Positions 17,605-28,077 are shown, counted from the first letter of the stretch. The stretch: DNA of 64,000 nucleotides from CAVTYH01 sp963738835 (GCA_963738835.1 CAVTYH010000001.1:682001-746000), one strand, 5' to 3'. The notes: a model not told the origin generated them from the letters alone. Made by a program: numbers and translations.

Positions 17605-18987
17605 TCACCCATGCGTCGGTTCGCGCTTCAGCATCTGGCCGCGGGCTTGCTCGCCGGTGAATTTGCCGTCGCGGGCTTGAATTTTGCCGCGGACGGTGAT
17701 GGCGCTGGGGCGGCCTTCCTGCCGCCAGCCTTCAAAGGCGCTGTAATCGACGTTCATCTGCTGTGTCTTGGCGGAGATCGTGCCGCGGTAGGCGGGGTCG
17801 TAAATCACCAGATCGGCGTCGCTACCGGGTTGGATCGTGCCTTTGCGTGGAAATAATCCGAACAGCTTTGCGGCCTGCGTGCTGGCGGAATCGACGAAGC
17901 GGTGCAAATCGATGCGACCTTTGCAGACGCCGTAGGTGTACAGCAAATTCACACGATCTTCGACACTGGGAATGCCATTGGGGATTTTCGTGAAATCGCC
18001 CCGGCCCATTTCCTTCTGGCCGTTGAAATCGAACGGCGCATGATCGGTGGCGACCGTGCTGATGAGGCCGGTTCGCAGCGCGTTCCATAATAAGTGCTGA
18101 TGATGTTTTTCGCGCAGCGGCGGCGACATCACGTACTTGGCCCCTTCGAAATTCGGTTTCTCGGCGTAGCTGCGATCGACCACCAGATACGGAATGACCG
18201 TTTCAACCCACATGCGGATGCCGCGATTCTGCGCAGCCTGCGCTTCACGCAACGCGTCCTCACTCGACGTGTGAACGACATACACGCTAGCGCCTGTGAG
18301 CGCGGCGAATGTGGCCAAATGATGCACCCCTTCCGCTTCCACCGCCGGCGGGCGCGACGGTTCGTGCCACTCCGGCCCCGTCTTTCCTTCGGCCAGCAAA
18401 CGCCGCTGCAACTGCGCCACGACTTCGGCGTTCTCGCAATGGGCGGTCACAATGACACCCAAATGTTTGGCCAGTGAAAGTGTGTGAAACAACTCCGAAT
18501 CGTCGACGCCAAACGCGCCTTTGTACGCCAAAAAAACTTTGAAAGAAGCCGTGCCGTCGTCGACGATTTTGCGCAGCTGATCCGGTGTTTGGTCGTTGAA
18601 CCGGGTCACGCCCATGTGAAAGGCGTAATCGCATGCCGACTGGCCGGCGGCTTTTGACTTCCAAAGTTCGTACGCATCGATCGGGTCGTCCGCACGGCTC
18701 GGGCAAACCATTTCAATCAGCGTCGTTGTTCCGCCGACCAGCGCCGCTCGGCTCGCCGAGGCGTAGGTGTCTTTGGCAAATGTGCCCATGAATGGCAAGT
18801 AAATGTGAACGTGCGGATCAATGAACCCCGGGAACACGTACTTGCCCGACGCATCGATCACCTCCGCGCCGGGCGGCGCCGGGAGATTGGGCCCGATGGA
18901 AGTAATGGTCTCGCCCGAGCACCAAATGTCGGCCTTGTAACGCTCGGAAGCGGTGACAATTTCGCCGTTTCTAATCAGCAGCGGCAT
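17605..18987 (-). CDS. hydA: Dihydropyrimidinase
   Basis: 460 aa, intact. It opens the dihydrouracil ring to N-carbamoyl-beta-alanine. Metal ligands are visible: H59 and H61 in DPHVHIYLPF, the carboxylated lysine K150 in SFKVFLAYKG, H183 in TAHCEN, H239 in VVHTSS and D315 in ATDHAPF. Length and motifs fit dihydropyrimidinase/hydantoinase rather than allantoinase or dihydroorotase. The ATG at 18987 has GGGAGG eight bases upstream. It stands alone on its strand. The functional partners are PreA, the nitrilase-family hydrolase and the NCS1 permease nearby. Confidence 0.93.
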   Translation of the reverse strand: MPLLIRNGEIVTASERYKADIWCSGETITSIGPNLPAPPGAEVIDASGKYVFPGFIDPHVHIYLPFMGTFAKDTYASASRAALVGGTTTLIEMVCPSRADDPIDAYELWKSKAAGQSACDYAFHMGVTRFNDQTPDQLRKIVDDGTASFKVFLAYKGAFGVDDSELFHTLSLAKHLGVIVTAHCENAEVVAQLQRRLLAEGKTGPEWHEPSRPPAVEAEGVHHLATFAALTGASVYVVHTSSEDALREAQAAQNRGIRMWVETVIPYLVVDRSYAEKPNFEGAKYVMSPPLREKHHQHLLWNALRTGLISTVATDHAPFDFNGQKEMGRGDFTKIPNGIPSVEDRVNLLYTYGVCKGRIDLHRFVDSASTQAAKLFGLFPRKGTIQPGSDADLVIYDPAYRGTISAKTQQMNVDYSAFEGWRQEGRPSAITVRGKIQARDGKFTGEQARGQMLKREPTHG

Positions 18988-19294
18988 GCTCTGACCTCCC
19001 GTGCAACGCGGAAAGACATTGAGGGAAAGCCTTTAAGCATACCGCTGGCTATGTGACATCGCCACGGGTGGGCATGATCCACGTTGGCCCGATCCTAAAA
19101 ATCGACGAAACGTCTAAATATTGGTTGCAGCCGCTTGTGCAACAAACTAAATTGATCGCTGGGATTGGAGTGTATACAGATACTGCTGCAACGGACGCCA
19201 TTTCGGACGATTGGCAGGGGCAACGGGCAACCTTGGTTTCACATCGTTGTGCAAGCCACCTTGAGATTCACCTAGGCAAGCGGAGGGTTCGCTA
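18988..19294. other. Divergent intergenic region
   Basis: 307 bp between the divergent dihydropyrimidinase and LamG PEP-CTERM genes. It should hold both promoters. A Shine-Dalgarno GGAGGG lies at 19281-19286 for the right-hand gene. No clear operator or small gene is seen. Confidence 0.4.
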
Positions 19295-20293
19295 ATGTTG
19301 GTTAAGCGCATTTCTATGATCGCCGCGCTGGCGATGGCACTTCTTAGTGTCGTTCGCACTTCATCGGCCGCGATCAGCGGGCCTTACACGGCCGATGCCA
19401 ACACTATCTATCTCTATCACCTTAACGAAGCAGCGGGCGCCAGTTCCGCCGCCAATTCAGGCTCAGCCGGCTTTGCCGCCATCTCTTACGATGGAGACCC
19501 GTTCGCCGGCGACGGCGTGAATCAGCCGACCGTGACAAACGTCCTCGGTTCGCCCGGCTTCTCTGGCTTCGGCAATGCCGCGAACATGGCAGCTCTCAAT
19601 GGCACAAGCACAGCCGGCAGAGTTGGCCTGGGCGTGGATATGAGCGGCGACGCCGCATTTCTGCTCGACGACGGTAGCCCCGTCACGACGGACCGCTTGG
19701 CTGACTCGACCTCCATCCTTGGCGCCGGCCCCAATTTTCCCTTTACGCTCGAGGCAATGCTGAATTTGCCAAGCATAACCAGTGGCAATCGGGAAATCAT
19801 CGCGACGGACAATAGTTTGGCCACTGCCTCCCGAGGTTTTCAATTTAGGATCACCGCCACCGGCAATATTGAATTCAACTGGATTGGTTCGGGGGCAGCG
19901 AGCTTCAACAACATTGCGATCCCGACAACGGGTCCCGACGCCTTCGTTGCCAATGAATGGTTCCATGTGGCCCTCAGCTTCGACGGCACAAACAACAACG
20001 TTTACTGGACGCGAGTCGATCCTTCTCGTACCCAGGCAAACCTCATCGGCACCAACACGGTCGAACGGCCCGACTCTGCCGATCCTTTGTCCTTGGTGAT
20101 CGGCAATGAAGGTCGCGTGGTTGGCACGGCTGGTTCTCAAGAAGGACTGAACGGCCTGATCGACGAAGTGCGCATCAGCAACGTGGCCCGCGGTGCCGGC
20201 GACTTCATCTTCGTGCCTGAGCCGTCGACGATCGTGCTGTGCATGTTGGGAGCAATGGGTTTGCTTGGTGTAGCACGGACTCGCCGCAAATGA
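19295..20293 (+). CDS. LamG/concanavalin-like secreted protein with PEP-CTERM tail
   Basis: 332 aa. Signal peptide MLVKRISMIAALAMALLSVV ending SSA; a jelly-roll domain (YLYHLNEAAGASSAANSGSA near the start, FPFTLEAMLNLPSITSGNRE, NEWFHVALSFDGTNNNVYW, LIDEVRISNVARG at the end) of the LamG type; and a PEP-CTERM sorting tail, VPEPSTIVLCMLGAMGLLG then RTRRK. The tail predicts processing by an exosortase and cell-surface or extracellular location. LamG domains often bind carbohydrate, but the ligand is unknown. Confidence 0.88.
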   Translation: MLVKRISMIAALAMALLSVVRTSSAAISGPYTADANTIYLYHLNEAAGASSAANSGSAGFAAISYDGDPFAGDGVNQPTVTNVLGSPGFSGFGNAANMAALNGTSTAGRVGLGVDMSGDAAFLLDDGSPVTTDRLADSTSILGAGPNFPFTLEAMLNLPSITSGNREIIATDNSLATASRGFQFRITATGNIEFNWIGSGAASFNNIAIPTTGPDAFVANEWFHVALSFDGTNNNVYWTRVDPSRTQANLIGTNTVERPDSADPLSLVIGNEGRVVGTAGSQEGLNGLIDEVRISNVARGAGDFIFVPEPSTIVLCMLGAMGLLGVARTRRK

Positions 20294-20339
20294 CCGTGAC
20301 ACTTGGCAGCCACCGGCTGTGAACTAGGCTTGAATTTAC

Positions 20340-20390
20340 TGCGGACAGCGCCTCGATCGGAACCGGTCGGGCACTGTCCGCAATTTTTTT
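20340..20390 (+). terminator. Intrinsic terminator
   Basis: Stem TGCGGACAG (20340-20348) pairs with CTGTCCGCA (20374-20382) across a 25-base GC-rich loop and is followed by ATTTTTTT. It lies 47 bp after the LamG gene. Confidence 0.75.
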
Positions 20391-20524
20391 GCAGCGGCCG
20401 TGGGCAAGCGGCTGTAGGCGATGGACAGTAGCCCTACGGCGGCAAGCTGCATAGAGTGAATGAAGAACATGAACTGCGGAGGGGAGTGGGCCAGATCCGC
20501 AGTAAGGGAGGCACACATTCTGGC

Positions 20525-22371
20525 ATGAGGAACAGCGTTTCGATCGGTCGCCGTTTTCGTTTTCTTGCCTGCAGCACCGTCACGGCGCACTTGGTGCTTG
20601 CGCTCGGCCTTCCGCAGGCTAAGGCTGTGACAATTGTCACCACACTTACTTCCGTATCAAACAACACGTCGAACTATGGTTGGGCCACGGGCGATACCAA
20701 TAGCTGCGCGATCGCCCACAACAATCTGATTACTGTCGGCGACTATCAGTACATCGCGTACTACGGACCGACTGTGACGGGCAGCAACTCGATTTATGTC
20801 AGCCGGCGCACGCTGGGAACTAGCACCTGGGCCGCGCCCATTAATACTGGCATTTCGATTACGGATATTAGCGACGACCACAACGTGATTGCTCTGGGCG
20901 TCGATAGCGCCGGCAAAATGCACATCTCGTGGGACATGCACAACGTGGTTTTGAACTACGGCATCTCAAACCAGCTGGTGAACGGCAGCACGTTTAGTGC
21001 ACTGACGTTTGCACAAAAAACCGCGGCCAATGCTCCCACGTTGTTCCCCAGCAGCGGTACGACCACCAACGAAGTTACCTACCCCGAGTTTAACAACATT
21101 CCCGGTACGAACAACTTGTTGTTTGCCTACCGCAATGGCGGCGCTGGCGGAGGCTCGGGCAACGGCGATCAGTATCTCGACGTTTACAATCCCACGACCG
21201 GCACGTGGACCAACACGAAGATGATCAACGGTCAATTGACCAGCGTCAACGCCTATCTCAACGGCTTCGTGTACAACTCGCAGGGAAGTTTGCTGACAAC
21301 TTGGACCTGGCGAGCAAGCCCAAACTGGCAGACCAACTCGAACATCATGTTTGCCCAGTCGCCCGATAACGGAACCACCTGGTACAAGCAAGGGGGCACA
21401 ACGCAGTACACACTGCCAATTATTCAATCGGGCAGCCCGGTGGCCTCGGTTGCTCAAACGGTCTGGAACATCCCACAAGGCGATAGCTTCATCAATCAAA
21501 CCACGATGGCGGTCGATATGAACGACCGACCCATCGTCGCGACTTACTTCGCCCGGGTTGGACGGCCACTTCGGCGACCACGGGCTCGGGCAATCCAAAT
21601 CGGCAGTACATGCTGGTTTATTACGACGGAACGCAGTGGCGCAGTTCGCAAGTGAGCAATCGCACTTCAGATACCTCGGTGGATTATTCCGGAGCGAATG
21701 TTCGCGACCTGGGCCGACCCATTGTGCTAGTCGATAAGCAAAACCGGGTGCTGGTCGTGATGCGTTACAAAGATGCGAACAATCCGAACAACAAGGATCC
21801 TAACAACAGCCTGGTCTTGGCCTACACGGAAGACCTGATGACCGGCAACACCATTTCCAATTGGAATTACCGGACGCTCGACAATGTGAACCTAGGCACG
21901 TATGAACCGACATACGATTCCGCGTTATGGAAGTCCAAAGGAATCTTAGACCTGTTCTATCAGCCCATGGGACTTGGTTCGGCCAGCGCACAGGTAAAAG
22001 TTCTGGAATGGAACGAACAGCAATTTTTCGCCGCTTTGCATCCGCAATTGGGTGATTTGAATTTGGACGGAACGGTAACCAATGCCGATATTCAGGCGAT
22101 GCTTGATGCCCAGTCGAATCTGGCCACCTACAAGACGGACCACGGACTGTCGGATGCCGATTTGCTGGCCCTCGCCGACATCAACCATGACAACATGGTC
22201 GACCAATCCGATATTCCTGCCTTTCTGAATCAACTGGCCGGCAGCGCCGGCGGAGCGGGGGCCGTAGCCGTGCCCGAGTTGGCTTCCGGTTGGCTCTTTA
22301 GTTTGGGAAGCCTGGCGATGGCTTGCGCGGCATGCCATTCGTATTCAGGAAGGTCCGGCGCTCGCCGGTGA
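20525..22371 (+). CDS. BNR-4 repeat secreted protein with dockerin module and PEP-CTERM-like tail, one frameshift
   Basis: A signal peptide ending PQAKAV is followed by a beta-propeller of the BNR_4 type (SDDHNVIALGVDSAGKMHIS, then SWDMHNVVLNYG; PEFNNIPGTNNLLFAYRNG), known from polysaccharide lyases and sialidase-like proteins. Near the C-terminus is a dockerin-like pair of calcium loops (LGDLNLDGTVTNADIQAML and LADINHDNMVDQSDIPAFL), then a PEP-CTERM-like end (AVPELASGWLFSLGSLAMA). A missing base near 21558-21562 shifts the frame. Restored length is ~615 aa. A role in extracellular glycan binding or breakdown is an inference. Confidence 0.85.
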
Positions 22372-22700
22372 GCCTCGCTTGCGCTTCGGGTCAGTACAGT
22401 GTTTTACGGCGGGTCATATCCGCCTGGATGCCACGGGTGGCAACGGCAAATCCGCAGCACGCCTTTCGCCGCACCCCGCAGCACACCGTATTTTGGGACC
22501 GCGCCGATGTTCGCACGGCGAGGTTCATTGGCGAGCCTCTCAAACTTGAACGCGCCACGCTGGAGTGGTCGCAGGCGAAGTCCGGATTGCGAGTGGACGA
22601 AAACGGCATGGTCACCGCGCTTTCGCAGTCGGAATGGCTCGCGGCACAGAAGAATGTCATGACTTCGGAAACGCACTGACCTGATTGCAATCAAGCAACA
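22372..22700. other. Spacer with truncated yidD copy
   Basis: No intact gene is seen. The minus strand holds a fragment matching the C-terminal third of YidD (22404-22509). Plus-strand frame 22323-22679 ends in a helical-looking stretch (ATLEWSQAKSGLRVDENGMV) but starts inside the previous gene, so I do not call it. Confidence 0.4.
22404..22509 (-). pseudogene. Truncated second copy of the yidD 3' end
   Basis: About 105 bp nearly identical (~90%) to 24702-24806. It encodes GAVPKYGVLRGAAKGVLRIC followed by RCHPWHPGGYD, the conserved YidD C-terminus. The upstream half of YidD, including its hydrophobic part, is absent. Both copies point the same way and flank two unassigned genes. Confidence 0.75.
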
Positions 22701-23596
22701 TCAGGCGAGCTCAAGAGACTGGAGCGCTTTGGTTTCGCGATCGTGCAGTTGAACAATCGGCGCGATGCGAGAGTGAATTCTGCTCGGGCCAATGTGCCCC
22801 AGATATCGGCAGGTGGCGCGGTGCTGGCAAGCGAGATCGTATCCCTGTCTCCACGCGTTAAACCGCTGCTGCTCAGCGGGAGATTTACGTGGATAGGAAT
22901 CGGGAGGAAGGTTTGTGCCGCATCGCCATGGCTTGGGGCTTAGCCGCGCTCGGAAGTTGCGCTGCGAGGCACACAGTTCGATGAATGCGGCATCGGCGCC
23001 GACGGCGCACATCAGACAAGTTGATTCCGACGAACCTGGCTGGAACTCGCTGGTTGTGGCGAGTACGCGGAAGCCCGCCGCCGTCCGATAGACGCGAAAC
23101 CCTTCGTGGGTTTCGCACTGCAAAACGAGGCGCAAATCGTTGAGCATTTGTCGCCAGCGGCTCTGCATCGGAAGTGCATTCTCGCTTGCCAAAAGTTCCC
23201 CGCCTTCTGCGTCATCGGCATCGACATCGATAAACAGTGCCCGCGTTGCGTTCAACACCAGGCAACCATAATGATTCCGCGTCACAAGCCCGTCGAATTC
23301 GCCCGCGGCGCAGTGGATGGGAACCATTTCTTCGGACGTCGGCTTGGCGACTCCATAGTACTTTCCGCCGTTGTTGGAAATCGCTTTTCGCTGCTGACAA
23401 CGTACCGAAGCTGCAGCCAGTCTGGCCTGCGCGGCCGACACCGCCGCGGCGTCGGTATTGGAACAGCCCGTTCCAGCGCGTTCAATTGCTGGACCATACG
23501 CCGCTCGAACATCACCATCAACATCGGCAAAAAGTAGTTGAGCGCACATTTGCGGATAAACTCCATGCTAACGAACTCTTTACGAGTCAGCCGCAT
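22701..23596 (-). CDS. Conserved hypothetical protein, probable N-terminal frameshift
   Basis: Not assigned to a named family. The main frame reads FIDVDADDAEGGELLASENA, FRVYRTAAGFRVLATTSEF and RNFRARLSPKPWRCGTNLPP, then TCRYLGHIGPSRIHSRIAPI VQLHDRETKAL, which looks like a real globular enzyme-like protein with Asp/His-rich motifs. The 5' end (23470-23596) is better coded in another frame, beginning MEFIRKCALNYFLPMLMVMF, so a shift near 23455-23470 is likely. Restored length is ~295 aa. It forms a same-strand pair with the next gene, between the two yidD copies. Confidence 0.6.
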
Positions 23597-23632
23597 CGCC
23601 GGTGGCGGCTTGACGTCTGATAATCAACGGCA

Positions 23633-24097
23633 TTACCGATACACGTCTGGCGTGTCCACGCAGTTTTGCCTCTTCACATGTTTCGGTTTCAACTTAAAAG
23701 GCGTCCACGTCTCGTTGAACGGGATTTTTGCGACATTGGTTAGCGATGCCACTTTGAAGCAGCGGAAGTTTTCGCGATTCGGATGGGGCAGGGCAATCGG
23801 ACCCTGGGTGTTTCCACCATATTGATAGCACAAAACAATTTCTTCTGGGTTCCCAGTCGTTGGATTCGAGCTGGTGCCGATGACGTGCGGCCAAAAAGAA
23901 CGCGCGCCGCCTCCCTTATAGTTGGCCTGAATGGCAAACGGCGGGTGCGACGTCGTGTCGACGATCGCTTCCTTAATGCTGTTGTACGCTGAGGACATAG
24001 CACTTTTCCCGATTGAAAGAGTTGATTGATCCTCTTTGAGTTGAGACGACTCCGGCATCAAGGCAATCCCTTCATACGCAACAGTCGGATGGGTCAC
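23633..24097 (-). CDS. Hypothetical protein
   Basis: 154 aa. No signal peptide or membrane segment. The region FAIQANYKGGGARSFWPHVI through EEIVLCYQYGGNTQGP and FRCFKVASLTNVAKIPFNE has the aromatic and hydrophobic periodicity of a compact beta domain, and CVDTPDVYR closes it. Family not recognised. ATG codons at 24097 and 24058 are both possible starts. It lies 36 bp upstream of the other unassigned gene in the same orientation. Confidence 0.55.
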   Translation of the reverse strand: MTHPTVAYEGIALMPESSQLKEDQSTLSIGKSAMSSAYNSIKEAIVDTTSHPPFAIQANYKGGGARSFWPHVIGTSSNPTTGNPEEIVLCYQYGGNTQGPIALPHPNRENFRCFKVASLTNVAKIPFNETWTPFKLKPKHVKRQNCVDTPDVYR

Positions 24098-24700
24098 AGA
24101 TCAGCCGAGGGCCAGCCCAACCAGAAAAGAAGTCGCGGGAGAACCAACAAGACGCTACCAGATTCGACCTGCCCCCTCAAGCAGCGAAAGAAAAGGCTCC
24201 TACATAGGGAAAGCCGAGCATGCCTCATGTCGTTCAAATTGGGAATCAACAGCGAATCTCAGCCGAAAAAGGCGGCAAAAAACTCTATCAAAAGTGTTGA
24301 GATGGGGACCCATGCCATCAACAATTACCAACTGGTTCCATCTCGCCGTCGTTTACATCGGGCTGGAAAACACCGCAGCAAATTACCTCTTAAATTGGAT
24401 TTCGCGGCGGGCAGTGCTGGGGCCGGAAGACGTCACTGCTAGAAGGGTCGAGTTCTGTCAGCCGAATTTGGAGAATTGAACTTGGAACAGGCACCGGTTG
24501 TTGAAACGCTTCAATCCGCTGGTCGAGGCGATTGCGGGCCAGGATCTCCGCTGATGGACTGCGGCCCAGCCCAGGCCACGGCTCGATTTCGTACTGCCAG
24601 AGCCGGCGACGGTGATGCTGCTGTTAGTTGCTGGGGCCCGGATCGCTGGATGGCGAATGTGACGCGCGCGGTTTTCTGAACGCTGCGAATAGAATCTTGC
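24098..24700. other. Spacer, no supported gene
   Basis: About 600 bp. A plus-strand frame from 24312 to 24479 (MPSTITNWFHLAVVYIGLEN at its start) and a following one to 24679 have no ribosome site or known motif. They may be decayed coding remnants. Confidence 0.35.
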
Positions 24701-24940
24701 CTACGGCGAGTCGTAGCCGCCTGGATGCCACGGATGGCAACGGCAAATCCGCAGCACGCCTTTCGCCGCACCCTGCACCGCACCATATTTCTGCACCGCG
24801 CCGATGAAGTAATTGCTGCACGTCGGCTGAAAGCGGCACTGCCGGCCAATCAGAGGACTCAGCGTCCACTGATAAACGCGCACCAGCAGGACCAATGCCC
24901 ATGCCGGCAGATGCACCAGGGTTTCCCAAAGAAAACGCAT
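24701..24940 (-). CDS. yidD: Membrane protein insertion efficiency factor YidD
   Basis: 79 aa, typical for the family. It reads RFLWETLVHLPAWALVLLV, VYQWTLSPLIGRQCRFQPTC, SNYFIGAVQKYG and the terminal RICRCHPWHPGGYD: the N-terminal amphipathic/hydrophobic helix, the CxFxPTCSxY motif and the CHPWxPGGYDP end. It assists YidC-mediated insertion. Usually it sits beside rnpA/yidC; here it is isolated, divergent from a response regulator gene. The ATG at 24940 gives the family length; an upstream extension to 25048 lacks conservation. Confidence 0.9.
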   Translation of the reverse strand: MRFLWETLVHLPAWALVLLVRVYQWTLSPLIGRQCRFQPTCSNYFIGAVQKYGAVQGAAKGVLRICRCHPWHPGGYDSP

Positions 24941-25226
24941 GCGCAGTGAAGACGAAACGCGATTCGGATGCTCGAAGGCTAAGAAGTGCGGAAGCAGCAA
25001 AAATGACAAACCACCAATAAAGAACAAACCTCCGCTCTGGTTGTCCAAATCGCCGGCCCTTTAGATAATCTATCGCAGCTCGCGATTGCCTACATCCGGC
25101 CCGGCTTTTGCCAGCAATCCGATCCACACTTGCTGCTAACCAAATCCTAACTTGCACGTGGTAGCTTCGTCGATGCATGGATCTTCTTACTCTCGATCGG
25201 CCGAACCGCCGCCCGGAGGAATTCGC

Positions 25227-25949
25227 TTGAACGCAGTCATGATGGCTAAACCTCGTGTCATATCCCGGGAACGAATCCTTGTGGTCGACGACGAGGAAGA
25301 TTTGCTCGAACTGGTGAACTACAACCTCACCAAAGAAGGTTACCGTGTCCACGGGGTCGGCACCGGAGAAGAAGCGCTGACCGAGGCCCGCAAATCGCTG
25401 CCCGATCTCATCGTGCTCGATCTGCTGTTGCCCAGCGTCGATGGGCTGGAGGTTTGCCGGCTCTTGAAGTCGGACCCCAAGACGCAGCAAATTCCCATTA
25501 TCATGCTCACAGCCAAAAGCGAAGAGGCCGACGTCGTTTCCGGCCTGGAGCTGGGCGCCGACGATTATCTCACCAAACCCTTCAGCCCGCGGGTGCTATT
25601 GGCCCGCATTAAAGCCCTGCTGCGTCGGCGCTCGAAAGACGCCGACGAAGATTCCGGATCGATTCGCATTCGCGAACTCATCATTCACCCTGGCCGACAC
25701 GAAGTTTTGCTGGATGGCAAGGCGGTCGAGCTGACCTATACCGAATTCAGGCTACTGCATTTTCTGGCCCGCAAACCGGGCTGGGCCTTCACCCGGGCCC
25801 AAATTGTCGATGCCGTCAAAGGGGAAGATTACCCCGTGACCGAGCGCTCGGTCGACGTGCAAGTGGTCGGCCTGCGGAAAAAACTGGGCAAATACGGCCA
25901 GTACATCGAAACAGTCCGCGGCGTGGGTTATCGGTTCAAGGAGCAATGA
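25227..25949 (+). CDS. OmpR/PhoB-family response regulator
   Basis: 240 aa. Receiver domain with the acidic pocket D21-D22, phospho-acceptor D65 (IVLDLLLPS) and K117 (LTKPFSP). A winged-helix trans_reg_C domain follows (ELTYTEFRLLHFLARKPGWA, VDVQVVGLRKKLGKYG, VRGVGYRFKE). Most similar to PhoB. I chose the TTG at 25227 because GGAGGA lies 7 bases upstream. The frame is open further 5', but without a ribosome site. It is followed after 74 bp by its probable kinase. Confidence 0.9.
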   Translation: MNAVMMAKPRVISRERILVVDDEEDLLELVNYNLTKEGYRVHGVGTGEEALTEARKSLPDLIVLDLLLPSVDGLEVCRLLKSDPKTQQIPIIMLTAKSEEADVVSGLELGADDYLTKPFSPRVLLARIKALLRRRSKDADEDSGSIRIRELIIHPGRHEVLLDGKAVELTYTEFRLLHFLARKPGWAFTRAQIVDAVKGEDYPVTERSVDVQVVGLRKKLGKYGQYIETVRGVGYRFKEQ

Positions 25950-26023
25950 CGAATGACGAAATCCGCTTGACGAACTAGAATCTGGCAGTCAACTTTCGTC
26001 CTTGGATTTCGTCATTTTTGCTC

Positions 26024-27806
26024 ATGCAACCCAACCGCCTGGCGGGGCATCTTGCCGTTCGATACTTCATCGTCGCCTTGGCGGCGCTGGTGGCCTTGGG
26101 CTGGCTTGCGGCTCGAGCGTTTGACGAGGCGCTCTCCGATTCCTCCTGGACGGAACTTCAAGCCGCCGCCAATTTGGTTGCCGCCGACGCTGGCCCGCAA
26201 CTAAATGCCGACTACGCCGCCGCACAAGACACCGCGCAGCGCATTGCCGGATCGACGCGCACGCGCATCACGCTAATCGCTGCCGATGGCCGCGTGCTGT
26301 TCGACAGCCGCGATAGTGTTGCACCTGCGGAGACCGCCGCCGATCGGCCGGAAGTTGCCGCCGCGCTGGCAGGAAACACCGGTCGCGATAGCCGCTACAG
26401 CCGCAACGAGCGCATCATGTACGTCGCCGTGCCCGTGCGGCACGAAGGAAGAGTTATCGGCGCTGTTCGCACTTCCGCTTCCGCGGCAGAAATCGAACGC
26501 GTTTACAGGCAGTCGCTGCAATCGTTGTTGATCGGCCTGGTTGTCATCGCAGCCATTGCGGGTCTGGTTGGCCTGTGGTTAGCCGCGGCGCACGGCTCGC
26601 CGTTTGAAGCCGGTGCTGCGCGGGGCAGAGCTATTGGCCACGGGCGAAGCCATGCCCAAGCTGCCGCTCTCCGACCTCGTCGAACTGACTGCCTTGGCCG
26701 CTTCGCTCAACAAAATCGCCACGCAAATCGAGGAACGCAGCCTCCGCATTGGGCGCCAGGGGCACGAGCAAGAAGCCGTATTGGCCAGCATGGTCGAAGG
26801 CGTGTTGGCCGTTGATTCCGACGAGCGCATTATCACACTGAACTCGGCCGCCGCCGGTTTTGTGGGCGGAAACGTGGCCGATTTGCAGGGTCGCAACCTG
26901 CACGAAGTGATTCGCAATGCCGACATGCGCCGCTTTTTCCAGCGAGCCCTCGAATCGCCCGACCCGGTGGAAGACGATGTGGTGCTGCACGGCGAAGGCC
27001 ATCGCGTGCTGCAAGTTCGCGGCACCGCCCTGCGCGATGGCACAGGCCAAAGCGTGGGCGCGGTCATTGTGCTCAACGATGTCACACACTATCGCAAACT
27101 CGAAAATCTGCGTCGCGATTTTGTGGCCAACGTTTCGCACGAGCTGAAAACGCCCATCGCCTCGATCAAAGGGTTCGTCGAAACGCTGCTCGACGGCGCC
27201 ATCTCTCAACCGGCCGATGCCGGGCGATTTCTGAAAATCATCGCCAGCCATGCCGACCGGCTGAACAACATCATCGAAGATTTGCTCAGCCTCTCGAAAA
27301 TCGAACAAAGCGAAGAAGCGGCGAACTTGCCGCTCACCGAAGTGCCGCTGCATCCGGTGTTAGATGCCGCCCTGCACGGTTGTGAAGCCAATGCCCGCGA
27401 GCGCAACATTCGGCTCACACTCAACGCCGACCCTGAAGCGCTGGCCCACCTGGACCCCCCGCTGTTCGAGCAGGCCATTATCAACCTGGTGGATAACGCC
27501 ATCAAATACAGCGAACCCGGTCGCGAAGTCGTGGTCGAGGCCCAAGCCAGCCCGCAAGAAATTGTCGTTTCCGTGCGCGATCACGGCTGCGGCATTGCCG
27601 CCGAGCATCTGCCCCGGCTCTTCGAGCGTTTCTACCGCGTCGATCGGGCTCGCAGCCGTAAGTTGGGAGGCACGGGGTTGGGTCTGGCCATCGTCAAACA
27701 CATTGTGCAAGCCCACGGCGGCCATATTACCGTCACCAGCACCCCCGGTGAGGGCAGCGTGTTTTCGGTGCGGCTGCCGGTCTCCGTCGCGGCGCCGGTG
27801 GCCTGA
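26024..27806 (+). CDS. Sensor histidine kinase, PhoR-like, one frameshift
   Basis: Two membrane helices (residues ~10-30 and ~165-190) flank an extracytoplasmic domain. They are followed by HAMP, a PAS-like domain (VLASMVEGVLAVDSDERIIT), the HisKA box FVANVSHELKTPIASIKG (His near 372) and HATPase motifs N (NLVDNAIKYS), G1 (VRDHGCGI), F (LFERFYRVD) and G2 (GGTGLGLAIV). One extra C near 26590, just after LAAA, breaks the frame. Restored length is ~594 aa. It pairs with the upstream PhoB-like regulator, so phosphate-starvation sensing is a guess. Confidence 0.9.
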
Positions 27807-28077
27807 GGCCGCGTCGAGTTTTCGACCTTTTCTGCAAATCTTCACCCCTACCCGCCGCCATTTTCCTTGGAAACCGCGCGTTTTCTGTGTATATTGGGCC
27901 TTGCACGTCGGACCAGAGAGGGGTTTCTGCACAGCACAGGGGGCTGTGACGGAGAACTCAAAGAGCGTCTCCGCCCAAAAGCCTTGCTCGACAACGTCGA
28001 AATTGCCTTTCGAGACCGCCCCTTCCCCTGTTTCAGCCGTGTTCACTCGCCGCCTGCACCCTGCTGAGAATCAACCG

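Noticed and set aside
24312..24679. Two small plus-strand ORFs
   Set aside because: No ribosome site or recognisable domain; composition inconsistent along the frame. Possibly remnants, not called.
27364..28077. A 745-aa protein starting inside the histidine kinase
   Set aside because: The first ~238 codons are a shadow of the kinase and the spacer. The signal peptide at 28078 marks the true start.
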